Made by a program: the position numbers and the translations under genes
Part shown: one piece after another, positions 1-9,593 of the stretch
Layout: every line of letters begins with the position of its first letter
Position numbering within the stretch: the first letter of the stretch is position 1
Assembly (NCBI GenBank): GCA_043228905.1
Contig: JBHGNT010000008.1
Coordinates: 12,028,001-12,092,000, forward strand
Source of the DNA: Azolla caroliniana
Lineage: Eukaryota > Polypodiophyta
Direction: 5' to 3'
Length of the DNA stretch: 64,000 nucleotides
The notes under the pieces: model-generated
Told to the model about the DNA's origin: nothing
Databases searched by the model: none
What the model saw: the letters and a program-made list of their open reading frames with translations, nothing else

Positions 1-1
1 G

Positions 2-3000
2 ATTACAGCTATTGTCAAAGGGCACGAACTTCCCGGCACAGTAATCGATGGAGGTTCCGGGGTGAACGTAATAAGCCTCCGTACGTGTGATGCCTTGGGT
101 ATACATGAATGGGAGCCATGCCCGTTCTGGCTACGGATGGCGGATACGAGCTCGGTACGGCCGACGGGCTTAATACGGAAATTGGAAGTCACCATAGGAG
201 GCCACACATTTCACATCTCGGCTGTAGTGCTGCAGCTACAGGCGCAAGGCGCGTACCCACTGTTGCTGGGCAGACCATGGTTGAAAACTGCACACATCAA
301 GCAAAATTGGCGGAAAAATATGATCACCTTCCGGCGCGGAAAAGCCAAGGTCCGGGTTCCGACACAACCACGGACGAGCAACGGTAAGGAATGCACACCG
401 CTGTACGCGGAATGTGTGAACATGCTTGAAGGATTGGCAGACGACGAAGAAGCCCAGTACTTGGAGGAACATCCGAAGATCGTACCACTCTTCGAGATCG
501 ACATAGCTGAAGCCGTAGCCGCATACTTGCCGCAGCGGGACGACACCGAAGCCGAACCAGACAAAGATGCGATTCGGGAATTACGGCAAGCACAGGAAGC
601 GTTGGAACGGGAAATGGCCGTTTCCCAACGGGTAAAAGCATCCCAGCTCGACGAAGTAAACCTAGGAAGCAAGGACGAATCAAAGCCGGTACACATCGCC
701 AAAGAAATGAAGCCGGAAGATAAAGCGGCGATGATCAAACTTCTCACGGAGTTTCGCGACGTATTTGCCTGGTCATACGAAGACATGCGAGGGCTGGACC
801 CTCAATTATATCAGCATCAGATCCACTTAGGCAAGGACGCGAAACCAGTGGCGCAACGACGATACCGAATGAACCCCAACTACGCCGCCAAAGTAAAAGA
901 GGAAATCGATAAACTCCTAAGAGTGGGCTTCATCCGGCCGGTAAAGAAAGCGACGTGGCTGAGCCCCATCGTCGTCGTCCCCAAGAAGAACGGTAAAATC
1001 CGTGTGTGTGTAGATTACAGGAAACTAAATGCCGCCACAATTACGGATGCATTCCCTCTTCCGTTCACGGATGGAGTACTGGATGCCGTCGCCGGTCATG
1101 AAGTTTATAGCTTTCTAGACGGGTTCAGCGGGTACAATCAAATCCGGATGCACCCGGACGACCAGGAGAAGACAGCGTTCGTCACCGAATGGGGGGTGTT
1201 TGTGGCCGAAGTCATGATGTTCGGCCTAAAAACGGCACCAGCAACTTTCCAGCGAATCATCATGGAGATCTTCGGAGAATACATCCCTGCCTTCATGCAA
1301 GTTTTCCTGGATGATTTTGCAGTCTATAGCCGGGGAAAAGACCATTTGCAGCACCTACGGTTATGCCTTGAAAAGTGTAGGTTATACCGGCTAAGCTTAA
1401 ATCCAGCAAAATGCATCTTCGGGGTCTCAAGTGGAATATTGCTGGGACACATTGTAAGTAAGGAGGGCATTGCGGTCGACCCGGACAAAGTAAACGCCAT
1501 ACTAGGGGCACCGGCGCCGAAAACGGCCAAAGCACTAAGCCGATTCTTAGGACAGATCCGGTGGCACAGCCGGATGCTCCGTCACTTGGCTGACTTGGCT
1601 ACACCATTACACACCGCGGTACATCGGACACCGTTCCAATGGACGGATACGGAGGATAAGGCATACAATGCCCTGAAGGTACTTTTATCGCAAGCACCCG
1701 TCGTGCAGCCTCCGGATTGGAGCAAGGAATTTCACGTGTTCGTGGACGCGTCCGACATCGCTATTGGCAGCGCCTTAATGCAGCTTACGGAGCCCAAATG
1801 GTACCGGCCGATATATTACGCCAGCCGGAAGCTGTCCCAAGCGGAGAAGAACTATTCAACGACGGAACGGGAGGCCCTCGGCATGATCTACAGTGTCACA
1901 AAGTTTCGGCACTACCTATTGGGAAGGAAGTTCTCCTTTCATGTGGATCACTCGGCGCTTCTGTACTTAGTGTCCAAGGCGTCCCTGACCGGTAAGTTGG
2001 CCCGTTGGACCTTGCTGTTGCAGGAGTTCGAATTCGAGATTTTCCACCGGCCCGGTATCCAGCATGCCGTAGCAGACTACCTGAGCCGATTAGAGTCCGG
2101 AGAACCAGGCGACGGAGTAGCGGATGAATTCCCGGACGCGGAGTTATTCCGTATCACCCCGGAAACGGCAGCGGACGACACGGTGGCATCAGAAGATAAA
2201 TGGCTGACAAACATGCACCAGTTCCTAAGCATGGGCCTGCCACCGGAGGAAATGAACCGGGACGAGAGGAAACGACTGGCGGTGCAGAGCCGCAATTTCT
2301 GTCTGTTACGGGACACTCTCTACCACAAAGGAGCAGATGGAATATGGAGACGGGCAGTCCGTAGTGACGAGAAAGAAGTAATCTTACGGGAAGCACACTG
2401 TGGGGTTGCCGGAGGACACTATGCCGGGGAAGCGACGGCAAGAAAGGTATGGCAGAGCGGCTTATGGTGGCCCACGACGCTAAAAGATGCCGTCAGGTAT
2501 GCTAAGGAATGTGACCTATGCCAACGAATGGGCCAGCCTACGGAGCAAGCACGGATGCCACACCAACCGGTACTTCCACTAGAGCCATTCCAGAAGTGGG
2601 GATTGGATTTTGTCGGACCGTTCAAGCCACCGGCAATGAGAACGGGTAATCGTTATGTCATCGTGGCAACGGATTATTGCACGAAATGGGTGGAAGCTAA
2701 GGCCCTGAGAGACAACACCGCGTCATCCACAGCAAAATTCCTGTACGAGAACATTTGGTGCCGATATGGATGTCCGATTGAACTGATCAGCGACCAAGGA
2801 GGGCATTTCCTCGGCCAGGTAGTGGAAAGTTTAACAACGTTCTATGCCGTGGTCCATAAAAGAAGCACACCGTATTACCCACAGGCGAACGGGTTAGCAG
2901 AGTCCACCAACAAAACGCTGCAGAACATTCTCCGCAAAATTGTCAATGAAAACCGGACGGACTGGGACACAAAGCTCCATAGTGCGCTATGGGCGTACAG

Positions 3001-3628
3001 AACGGCATACAAAACGAGTATCCGGACAACGCCGTTCCGGTTAGCATTCGGCTTAGAAGCGGTCATGCCGGTCGAGTTTCAGGTACCAAGCTTACGGATC
3101 CAACTACGGGAACGGCTGAATGAAAAGAAGTCGGAGGAAATGCGGCTAGCAGCACTATGCGAACTGGAGGAGCAACGGCGGGCCAGCATCCTCCACATGG
3201 AACTGGAGCAACGACGACGGAAAGCGTTCGTTGACCGTCACCGGAAAGGTAACGAAAAGATGTTAGAAATCGGAAAGCCGGTGCTGGTATTCCAAACGAG
3301 GATGGGCAAAATGCCGGGTAAACTCCGGTTCAGATGGACAGGTCCGTATTGGCTGACAAGGGAATACAACGGGTCCTATCAGATAGGGACACTTGCCGGG
3401 GAAGTACTAGGCAAGTGGGTGAATGGATTTCGACTAAAGCCCTATAAAGGACCGATGCCAAAGAACCCGTTTATGCAGCTCACCGGCACTACACCAGGAA
3501 CCTGTCCGGGATCGGTACGGATCGATCCGGAAGAAAAAGACGACGGGGAACCCGTAGTAAACACGAAGGAAGACACGGCAACCCGTAAGGAAAACGGTCA
3601 GGGTCCGGAGGGACCTACGGATGTGTAA
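2..3628 (+). CDS. Ty3-type pol polyprotein of element E1 (protease, RT, RNase H, integrase), 5' end outside window
   Basis: The frame is open from base 2, so the 5' end lies outside the window; no start codon should be assigned. Domains in order: a retropepsin with active site IDGGSG (Asp at 47-49), the DGGS form I associate with Tat-like Ty3 proteases; RT around 860-1400 with catalytic FLDDFAVYS near 1303; RNase H around 1730-2080 (FHVFVDAS, then [11 protein letters not shown] and [11 protein letters not shown]); integrase zinc finger at 2395-2535 (HCGVAGGHY to CDLCQ); integrase core with Asp in GLDFVGPF, Asp in ISDQGGHF and Glu in LAESTNKTL; and a GPYW C-terminal module near 3340. No chromodomain is seen. 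It would make and integrate element cDNA. It is followed after about 230 bp by ORF3. No stop or frameshift is seen over 1,208 codons, so it is the best preserved pol here. The clade is inferred. Confidence 0.95.
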   Translation: MTAIVKGHELPGTVIDGGSGVNVISLRTCDALGIHEWEPCPFWLRMADTSSVRPTGLIRKLEVTIGGHTFHISAVVLQLQAQGAYPLLLGRPWLKTAHIKQNWRKNMITFRRGKAKVRVPTQPRTSNGKECTPLYAECVNMLEGLADDEEAQYLEEHPKIVPLFEIDIAEAVAAYLPQRDDTEAEPDKDAIRELRQAQEALEREMAVSQRVKASQLDEVNLGSKDESKPVHIAKEMKPEDKAAMIKLLTEFRDVFAWSYEDMRGLDPQLYQHQIHLGKDAKPVAQRRYRMNPNYAAKVKEEIDKLLRVGFIRPVKKATWLSPIVVVPKKNGKIRVCVDYRKLNAATITDAFPLPFTDGVLDAVAGHEVYSFLDGFSGYNQIRMHPDDQEKTAFVTEWGVFVAEVMMFGLKTAPATFQRIIMEIFGEYIPAFMQVFLDDFAVYSRGKDHLQHLRLCLEKCRLYRLSLNPAKCIFGVSSGILLGHIVSKEGIAVDPDKVNAILGAPAPKTAKALSRFLGQIRWHSRMLRHLADLATPLHTAVHRTPFQWTDTEDKAYNALKVLLSQAPVVQPPDWSKEFHVFVDASDIAIGSALMQLTEPKWYRPIYYASRKLSQAEKNYSTTEREALGMIYSVTKFRHYLLGRKFSFHVDHSALLYLVSKASLTGKLARWTLLLQEFEFEIFHRPGIQHAVADYLSRLESGEPGDGVADEFPDAELFRITPETAADDTVASEDKWLTNMHQFLSMGLPPEEMNRDERKRLAVQSRNFCLLRDTLYHKGADGIWRRAVRSDEKEVILREAHCGVAGGHYAGEATARKVWQSGLWWPTTLKDAVRYAKECDLCQRMGQPTEQARMPHQPVLPLEPFQKWGLDFVGPFKPPAMRTGNRYVIVATDYCTKWVEAKALRDNTASSTAKFLYENIWCRYGCPIELISDQGGHFLGQVVESLTTFYAVVHKRSTPYYPQANGLAESTNKTLQNILRKIVNENRTDWDTKLHSALWAYRTAYKTSIRTTPFRLAFGLEAVMPVEFQVPSLRIQLRERLNEKKSEEMRLAALCELEEQRRASILHMELEQRRRKAFVDRHRKGNEKMLEIGKPVLVFQTRMGKMPGKLRFRWTGPYWLTREYNGSYQIGTLAGEVLGKWVNGFRLKPYKGPMPKNPFMQLTGTTPGTCPGSVRIDPEEKDDGEPVVNTKEDTATRKENGQGPEGPTDV

Positions 3629-3646
3629 GGTCACACACCGTCATTA

Positions 3647-3715
3647 AAAATTTAAAAAAAATAAAAAATAAAAAAAAAAATAAAAAAATAAAAAAAAAAA
3701 TCAAATCATTAAAAA
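3647..3715. repeat. A-rich low-complexity spacer between pol and ORF3 of E1
   Basis: A run of about 70 bp made almost only of A with scattered T separates the pol stop (3626-3628) from ORF3. No splice or promoter signal can be supported. The corresponding spacer in E3 (about 39,465-39,490) is also A-rich but shorter, so an A-rich pol/ORF3 junction may be a family trait. Confidence 0.8.
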
Positions 3716-3861
3716 TCGAGGTATGAACGGGTGTGAAAGCGAGGCGCGAAAAGGTACGTAGTGGGCATTTAAGAGACGCCACGCCACTTAATACTAAATT
3801 AGTACACGACGTGTGCATGCTCGAAAAAGGCGCCAAAACGCACAAAGAAGAAACAGAGCGC

Positions 3862-6708
3862 ATGGAGACCTTCTATTTTCGCGAGCCAAGAAGCACAGAA
3901 GCACCAAGGCAGTGGAAGCTGAGCAAACGCGAACCTGCACGCAGAGAACCCCCGCGCTCAGAACGCTCTCTCTCTCGCTCTCACCCTCATCACCACTCTA
4001 CCTCGCCATCGTCCCTCGACCTTGAAGCAGACATGGAACCACAAACGCTGTCGGAAGCGGCCAGGAAATGGTTCAGGCAAAACGGACTGGAGGGGTTCTT
4101 GGCCATCATGGAGGCACCGCCGCACAGAGAAGCAGACCGGGTCATCAAGGAGCTCGCCACAGAGGTCATCACCGAGGAAGCGATCCGCGCGCTAACAGGC
4201 CTTCCGGAGGGAGGAATCTTTCAGATCGATAACCCAACCTCGGAGCAACTCACCCGATATTTCGGTGAGTACTCTGTTGCCGGCAAAGGCTATCGGACGC
4301 AGGGCGGCGAAGATCCGCTATTCAGGGAGATAGCTCGAGTGCTCCACGAGTACGGTCACGTGTACCCCCGACCCCCTGTCATGCCAAAAAATCGGGCAGG
4401 GATGATCATAGCCACCTATGAAGGGGTCAAGGTGGACTGGCCGGTGTTGATTGCAGACGGGTTGTGCATGGCAATCGACATGGTACGAGGGAAGGACGGC
4501 AAGGAGGGCCGGAAGCTGTGGCACGCCGTAGCTCAATGGATCACATTGCTCGTGCCGCCGGTCGAGACCGCCCAGCCAAAGAAGCGGCCAAGAGTATCGG
4601 AAGGAAGCACCTCGAAGCCGGCGTCCAAACGACAGCAGCTGCTGGCGTCGAAGACGACGAAAGGGAAGAAACGGGTCCCAGAACCGGAGGAGGTGTCACC
4701 GGTCCGACCCGTCAAGATAACCTTACGGAGACCGGGACAGAAGGAACCGGAACCCTTGACGGCACAGAAACATGCCGTGGCACAGGAAGAGGAAACGGAG
4801 GAGCCGGAAGAGCACCTCCAACGACGGCCAAGAAGTAGGACCGCCGCGACAGGAGGGGAGCGGTCGTACCCGCGAGAGGCAGAAACGCCCCCAACTCAAC
4901 CTGAGCAAGCCACAAGGGAAGAACCGGAACCGGTGCGCAGGGAACCGGTCTTTTCGACTTCTATAGAAGAAGTCAGTCCAACGGCTCCGGAGACGGCGAG
5001 AACCGGAACTCAACAGCCGGCGAGCCCAGACAGAGCACACGGCGGCCAAGGAGCAGAACCAGAACGGCATATGCAGGCACTCAGGCCAGACAATTCCACA
5101 GGGAATGAGCCGACCCGACCAGTACAGCAACAAGGCACCAGTAGCATGTGGCTACGGTGGGTAGGCGAGCAAATCGCCGGAGCGGTCGAGTATATAGAGG
5201 CGGAAGAGAGAGCGCACCAGGAACGGTTGCTAGTCACAACCGTAGATCTAGAGACGGCCCGGTCCAGAATCCGGAGCCTTGAACAAGACTTGGACAGGGT
5301 CACAAGGGAAACACAAGTCCAAGCACTGGTGACTCCGGGCAATGTACAGAATAAAGAGGATCAACCTGTACATAGCAATCAGACCCCGGCAACGGAAACC
5401 GTTCCGGAGAAAAATGCGGCACAAGCCCAAGAGCTTGCGGATTTAAAGGATGAGCTTGCTGCCCAAGAAGCGCTGAGGAGCCGCGAAAGAGAACTGAAGA
5501 CGGCAGCGGAGGCAGAACTCAAAAAGACTGCTGAGAATCTACGCCGGGCCGAGGAGAGCTTACGGAAAGGCCACCAAGCGTACGACCGGCTCAAGGAGGA
5601 GAAGGAGAAAATGCTGCAAGAGAAGGAGAAACTCCGGAGGAACGCCGAAACAGAAGTAGAGCGCCTGAAAGAGGAACTCCGGCAGGTAAAGGACCGGGAG
5701 GACCGGAACCATCGCCAGACCAACGGCAAGCTCAAACTAAAAACAGAGGAATTTGAGAACTTGCACCGGGAGTATAAACGGTTGCAAACGGAGCACAAGG
5801 AACGGATGGATGAGCTCCGGCAAGCAGTTGATCGGACCGCAACCGCATTCGCCAAGGAACAAGCGGAAAACAGAAAACGGGTGGAAGAGGCGGAGAAGGT
5901 TCGGACAGAGCTCCTCAGACAACAGCAGGCGGAAAAAGAAAGAGCGGCGGAGGTGCTGCAGAGGCTGCAAACGACATATCAAGGGCAGCTGACGCGCTAC
6001 CGAGAGCAGGCGGAGGATACGGCAAACCTCATCAAGCAGTTGAAGGAGGAGCGACAAGTGGTGGAAAGCAGAGCACAGATGGGAGCAAGTCGCATCCAAG
6101 ATATAATGCGGGCCTGGTTGAACCAGACCAAGAGCTTGATTGACAACAGTTCCGTCAAATGGTGGACCAAGTGGGCCACGAACGCGGCGGAACTCCAATT
6201 GCTCCGGGCTGACGTAGAGAACCGGCGGAAGGAGGGAGATGATTGCTATATGCTGACTTCCGAAGACTTCACCGGCATAAGAGATGAGCTGGCCGAAGAC
6301 TTTCAAGCCTTGGCAGAAGACCAATCAGAGCAAGTCCGGCAACTTGTAGCTCAGCTGGACGACGACAGGCTGGAGGCGCAGATCCAGTTTGAAAGCTACG
6401 AGAGGTCCCGGATCCGGGGAGAGAAAGAACGAGAACCAGTTACGGTCAACCTCAGTGATGAGGAACCGTTACTGGAAGGAGACCGGACCGGAAGCAGTCA
6501 AACGGAGATGCCAGAGTCAGAGAGACAAACGGAGCAGCCGGAGTCAGCGAAACAAACGGAGCAGCAGCAGGAAGCAGAGCAGCCGGAGCAACCTCAGTCC
6601 CAACCGCAACCACAGCAGCAGCAGCAAGCACAGCCGCAACAACCACAACCGAAAGAGCAAGCGGAAATTCTTGAACCAAGTATTTTGGACAATTTGGGTG
6701 AACAATGA
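3862..6708 (+). CDS. ORF3 of element E1: long coiled-coil protein downstream of pol, function unknown
   Basis: The frame is open from 3733; the first ATG is at 3817, and 3862 and 4033 are further candidates. I chose 3862; 4033 (MEPQTLSEAARKW) is where similarity to the E3 copy becomes clear. From 3862 it has about 948 residues. The N-terminal third looks globular, with a motif EEAIRALTGLPEGGIF and a second block RTQGGEDPLFREIARVL. A Pro/Glu/Arg-rich linker follows (about 4560-5130), then a long heptad-like coiled coil rich in Glu, Lys, Arg and Gln (about 5180-6120), an acidic segment, and a Gln/Pro-rich tail ending in EPSILDNLGEQ. Related frames occur in E2 and E3 at the same place, so it belongs to the element. 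Tat and Athila retrotransposons are known to carry extra ORFs between pol and the 3' LTR. There is no obvious envelope signal peptide or membrane helix. Function not recognised. Confidence 0.85.
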   Translation: METFYFREPRSTEAPRQWKLSKREPARREPPRSERSLSRSHPHHHSTSPSSLDLEADMEPQTLSEAARKWFRQNGLEGFLAIMEAPPHREADRVIKELATEVITEEAIRALTGLPEGGIFQIDNPTSEQLTRYFGEYSVAGKGYRTQGGEDPLFREIARVLHEYGHVYPRPPVMPKNRAGMIIATYEGVKVDWPVLIADGLCMAIDMVRGKDGKEGRKLWHAVAQWITLLVPPVETAQPKKRPRVSEGSTSKPASKRQQLLASKTTKGKKRVPEPEEVSPVRPVKITLRRPGQKEPEPLTAQKHAVAQEEETEEPEEHLQRRPRSRTAATGGERSYPREAETPPTQPEQATREEPEPVRREPVFSTSIEEVSPTAPETARTGTQQPASPDRAHGGQGAEPERHMQALRPDNSTGNEPTRPVQQQGTSSMWLRWVGEQIAGAVEYIEAEERAHQERLLVTTVDLETARSRIRSLEQDLDRVTRETQVQALVTPGNVQNKEDQPVHSNQTPATETVPEKNAAQAQELADLKDELAAQEALRSRERELKTAAEAELKKTAENLRRAEESLRKGHQAYDRLKEEKEKMLQEKEKLRRNAETEVERLKEELRQVKDREDRNHRQTNGKLKLKTEEFENLHREYKRLQTEHKERMDELRQAVDRTATAFAKEQAENRKRVEEAEKVRTELLRQQQAEKERAAEVLQRLQTTYQGQLTRYREQAEDTANLIKQLKEERQVVESRAQMGASRIQDIMRAWLNQTKSLIDNSSVKWWTKWATNAAELQLLRADVENRRKEGDDCYMLTSEDFTGIRDELAEDFQALAEDQSEQVRQLVAQLDDDRLEAQIQFESYERSRIRGEKEREPVTVNLSDEEPLLEGDRTGSSQTEMPESERQTEQPESAKQTEQQQEAEQPEQPQSQPQPQQQQQAQPQQPQPKEQAEILEPSILDNLGEQ

Positions 6709-6723
6709 AGGGGCCGAGAAGGG

Positions 6724-6760
6724 TTCGACGTACAAGGTACTGTCCCACGGGCGTGCCATG
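6724..6760 (+). promoter_or_regulatory. Conserved block just upstream of the E1 3' LTR, containing a tRNA-3'-end-like sequence
   Basis: The block contains TCCCACGGGCGTGCCA directly before the LTR. Near-identical blocks precede the LTRs at 27,303-27,735 (minus), 41,878 and 9,080. CGGGCGTGCCA is the exact complement of TGGCACGCCCG, the likely primer-binding site of related element G4 at 45,608. A purine-rich stretch (6710-6723) lies upstream, but no polypurine tract abuts the LTR. Role inferred only. Confidence 0.6.
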
Positions 6761-7170
6761 TGTTACCGGCCGGCAAGGAGTCCAAAATACGGAATTAATT
6801 AGATGGTTGTAAATGAGCATAGTGTGGACGGACGGACTGGAAACGGTATGCCGTTCCAGATCCGGACGGATCCCGAATAGGTGCGAGAGACACCGTTTTG
6901 TAATACGGGCCGGAAACCTATTTAAAGGCCCGGACCCAATTGTAATGACAGCGGATAATTAATAGAGATTATGATGTTTATACTTCTGTCTTGATTTCCG
7001 TTCTGTAATCATTGTTATATCTTACGCGTGTAATTAACCTAAGCAATCTAATCGTGTAAACTACGTAAGTCGGTGTAATCGTTGGATCTTAATCCTATGC
7101 CGTAATCACCCTTTGGTGAAGTGTCTCCGTGACACCTTGTGTTAGGCCTTGTCCGGCTAAGCGAATAACA
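6761..7170 (+). repeat. 3' LTR of element E1
   Basis: The repeat starts TGTTACCGG and ends GCGAATAACA, giving TGTTA/TAACA inverted ends. Ends were fixed by comparison with the E2 LTR (27,303-27,735, minus) and the E3 LTR (41,878-43,024): all share a CCGGCCGGCA-type start, a GATAATTAATAG-type segment and, near the end, CACCCTTTGGTGAAGTG. A TATTTAAA box is at 6919. The TSD cannot be checked because the 5' end is outside the window. Confidence 0.75.
6919..6926 (+). promoter_or_regulatory. TATA-like box in E1 LTR
   Basis: TATTTAAA followed by a GC-rich segment. The E3 LTR has TATAAAAG (42,113) at the corresponding place and same orientation, which supports LTR polarity to the right. Confidence 0.5.
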
Positions 7171-8867
7171 CAAGAAATGTTTGTGTACGAGTGCAAGAAA
7201 TGATGATGCGATGGAGGAATGCATGAATGGCAACAATGGTTGTGCGAGGTTGCGATTAGTGTCAATGAGCGGGTTTCCGATGCGGTTAGCGACAATGTGC
7301 GTGTTTTTGAAAGCGTGGTGCAAGATGCACGGCTGTACAAACTGCGATGCAGTGGGAACCGGTGCTAGCACGACCGGAAAGAGAAGCCCACCAGGAGACT
7401 GCAGAGAAAGTCGCAGTGTGTGGAGCGGAGACCGGCAGGATGTGCTGAGAATGCACGAGAGGTGGTTCTAAAAGAAGCAACACAGAGAGTCGGAACCGGA
7501 ATCGGAACCAGAACCGGAGCCGGTTAACACCGAAGGGCCGAAGAAGAAGGAGGAGATGCAGATGCAAACCAGATATCAACCAATAGCGCTGGAAAGATAC
7601 GGACGGATGCACTAGACAAAGGTGACCAAAAAGACACAAGACACGGTAGGATGGGTCAAATGGGCCGAACAGGCGACCACACAGACGGATAGACCAGACA
7701 CACGATTGGAAGACAGTGGGACGACGGCCGGACAGAGCCGAAGAGCGACAGAGATGATATCCGAAATGCACAGCCACGACAATGGCAACAGCCAAACGAT
7801 GGGACATGGACACCGAAAAGCGACGGAGCCGACGACGAGGACAGAGCCGCCGAAAAGCGAAGGAGACGATGACAACGACGAACAACAATTCGAGCGGTCG
7901 GATAGGCCGGAGAGTGACCGAACATGAGCAATCGGAGCGGCCCGAGAAGCGACTGGACAACAACCAGAACAGCGACACCGCCGAAAAGCAACAAGAATGG
8001 CCGGAGAACCGACGGCTAGAACGGCGATGACGTTGAAACGACGGGCCGGACAGACAATAACGGCCCGATTTGACTGACTGACCGGACGGAGTCGGAGACA
8101 CAGACAAACAGCCGAGAACGGACGGGCCGAACATCAACGATTGGAGCGGCAGGATGATGCGGTAGCAGGTGTAAGGACCGGACAGAGACGGACAACCACG
8201 GTTGGGCAACGGAAATGACGGCGGCAGCACAAAGAAGGAGATGACGTGCAAGCAAAGGGAGAGTGATGGTCGTGTTTCCTCCCTACCCCGAAACACCAAA
8301 ATAGAATAGGAAGAAGTGGAAGAAACAAAGGAAGAAAGAGAGAAGATTTGCAGAAGACATCAAACAAGAAGAACTCGCAAAGAAAGAAAGAAGAGAAACG
8401 ATGAAACAAAGAGGAAAGAGAAGCACCATTAGCAGTGGAAGAACAGAGAAAAGGAAATGAAAGACAAGAAGAACAGAAGATGCAGCAGTTAACACCAAGA
8501 AGAAGGAAGCACGCAAGAGTAGAAGACTAGAGAAGACGCAAAATGTAAGGGGGAAAAAAAATAATGTAAGAAAATGAGTAGAAGACAAACAGAAAAATGG
8601 AAAAAATGACCTAAAAGTAAAAGTGAAATTATAGATGAAATCGAAAAACAAGAGAGAGGAAAAAAGAGAAGAGAGGGGCATTTGTGAGATTTTAAAAACT
8701 TGAGGTTAGCAAATGAAATTTCAAAACCGTGAGGGTACAGAACGAAATTTTAGAAATTTGAGGGTATAATACATCATTTTAAAAACTCATCAACTTGAAT
8801 GAAATCAATGTAATTGAATCACGATAACTCACAAAATAGAAAGAAGAACACACAAACACACAATGTT
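7171..8867. other. Unassigned purine-rich interval, no gene supported
   Basis: This stretch is rich in purines and CCGGA/CCGAA motifs, especially 7340-8660. Long minus-strand frames over it are Ser/Arg/Leu low-complexity translations and show no domain. At about 8,690-8,800 three degenerate units of roughly 35 bp (ATTTTAAAAACTTGAGG, then similar) follow one another. It may be decayed internal or LTR sequence of another element, but I cannot assign it. Confidence 0.5.
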
Positions 8868-9039
8868 ATTTTAGACCCATGACAAAGTTCGTAAGCCGAC
8901 AGAACGAGAATGTTGTGTCGCGGAAAGATTTGTTGACCGACAAAGATGTTCGAGTCAAGCACTCCGATTGAGGGAGTCGATCGTTGAAAGGACCGATGGA
9001 AGTTCCGGTCGAAGAAATATCATCATCAAGGCATGTGGG

Positions 9040-9079
9040 ATCGACGTGCAAGGCACTCTCCCACGGGCATGCCATATTG
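9040..9079 (+). promoter_or_regulatory. E-type conserved pre-LTR block (fourth copy)
   Basis: ATCGACGTGCAAGGCACT followed by CTCCCACGGGCATGCCA matches the blocks at 6724, 41,841 and (minus) 27,736, although the LTR that follows is otherwise dissimilar. Just upstream (about 8,880-8,993) is a short frame ending KDVRVKHSD-stop, possibly the end of a pol or ORF3-type frame. Confidence 0.55.
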
Positions 9080-9440
9080 TGTTACCCCGTACGAGATGTA
9101 CGGAGAGTCAATGTGATGAGCGAGGGTCGAATGTTATCATGATGTTGTTGTGTATGTGTAGGGGACATAAATGTAATTGTGAGTCTATACGTATGTGAAC
9201 ACATGCACACGTGTGTGCATGTGGATGGATACGAGGAGGTGTGAGTGAGTGTCCAGTATGAATGCTCGAGGGGGCTTACACCCCTATGTATCTACCCCCT
9301 CTTGTACTATTTAACCCCCTATGGGGAATGAATGAAACATGAATAACCATTTCTCTCTCTCTCAATCTCTCTCTTGTCATCTCTCTCTTCTATCTCCCCT
9401 TACGTTGAACCCCCTTGGGAGGGGGGTGGAGCCATTCTAG
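9080..9440 (+). repeat. LTR-like segment with E-type start
   Basis: It begins TGTTACCCCG right after the conserved block, has a TATA-like ACTATTTAACCCC near 9,308, then pyrimidine-rich CTCTCTCT runs. The right end is uncertain. No matching second LTR is in the window, so this is either the 3' LTR of a decayed upstream element or a solo LTR. It does not resemble the F1 3' LTR start at 14,338, so it is probably not the 5' LTR of F1. Confidence 0.45.
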
Positions 9441-9593
9441 GCACCACCCCCCACCCCGCAATGCTTCTCAATGCACATCATGCTATCACCCACAATGATT
9501 CTTATCGCCATCATCATTTCCATCTTCATCACTATCAATGTCATAATCAATCTCTCAATGCTTATCACCAATCATCATAAATGTTAAACCCTA

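Noticed and set aside
211-786. 191-codon minus-strand frame opposite E1 pol
   Set aside because: Antisense shadow of a well-supported protease/RT coding region.
7286-8299. 337-codon minus-strand open frame
   Set aside because: Ser/Arg/Leu low-complexity translation opposite purine-rich DNA, with no domain or start context; treated as a chance frame.
9080-9440. 5' LTR of F1
   Set aside because: Its start (TGTTACCCC) and the E-type block before it differ from the F1 3' LTR start (TGTCGTGAAG); no shared sequence beyond CT-rich runs.
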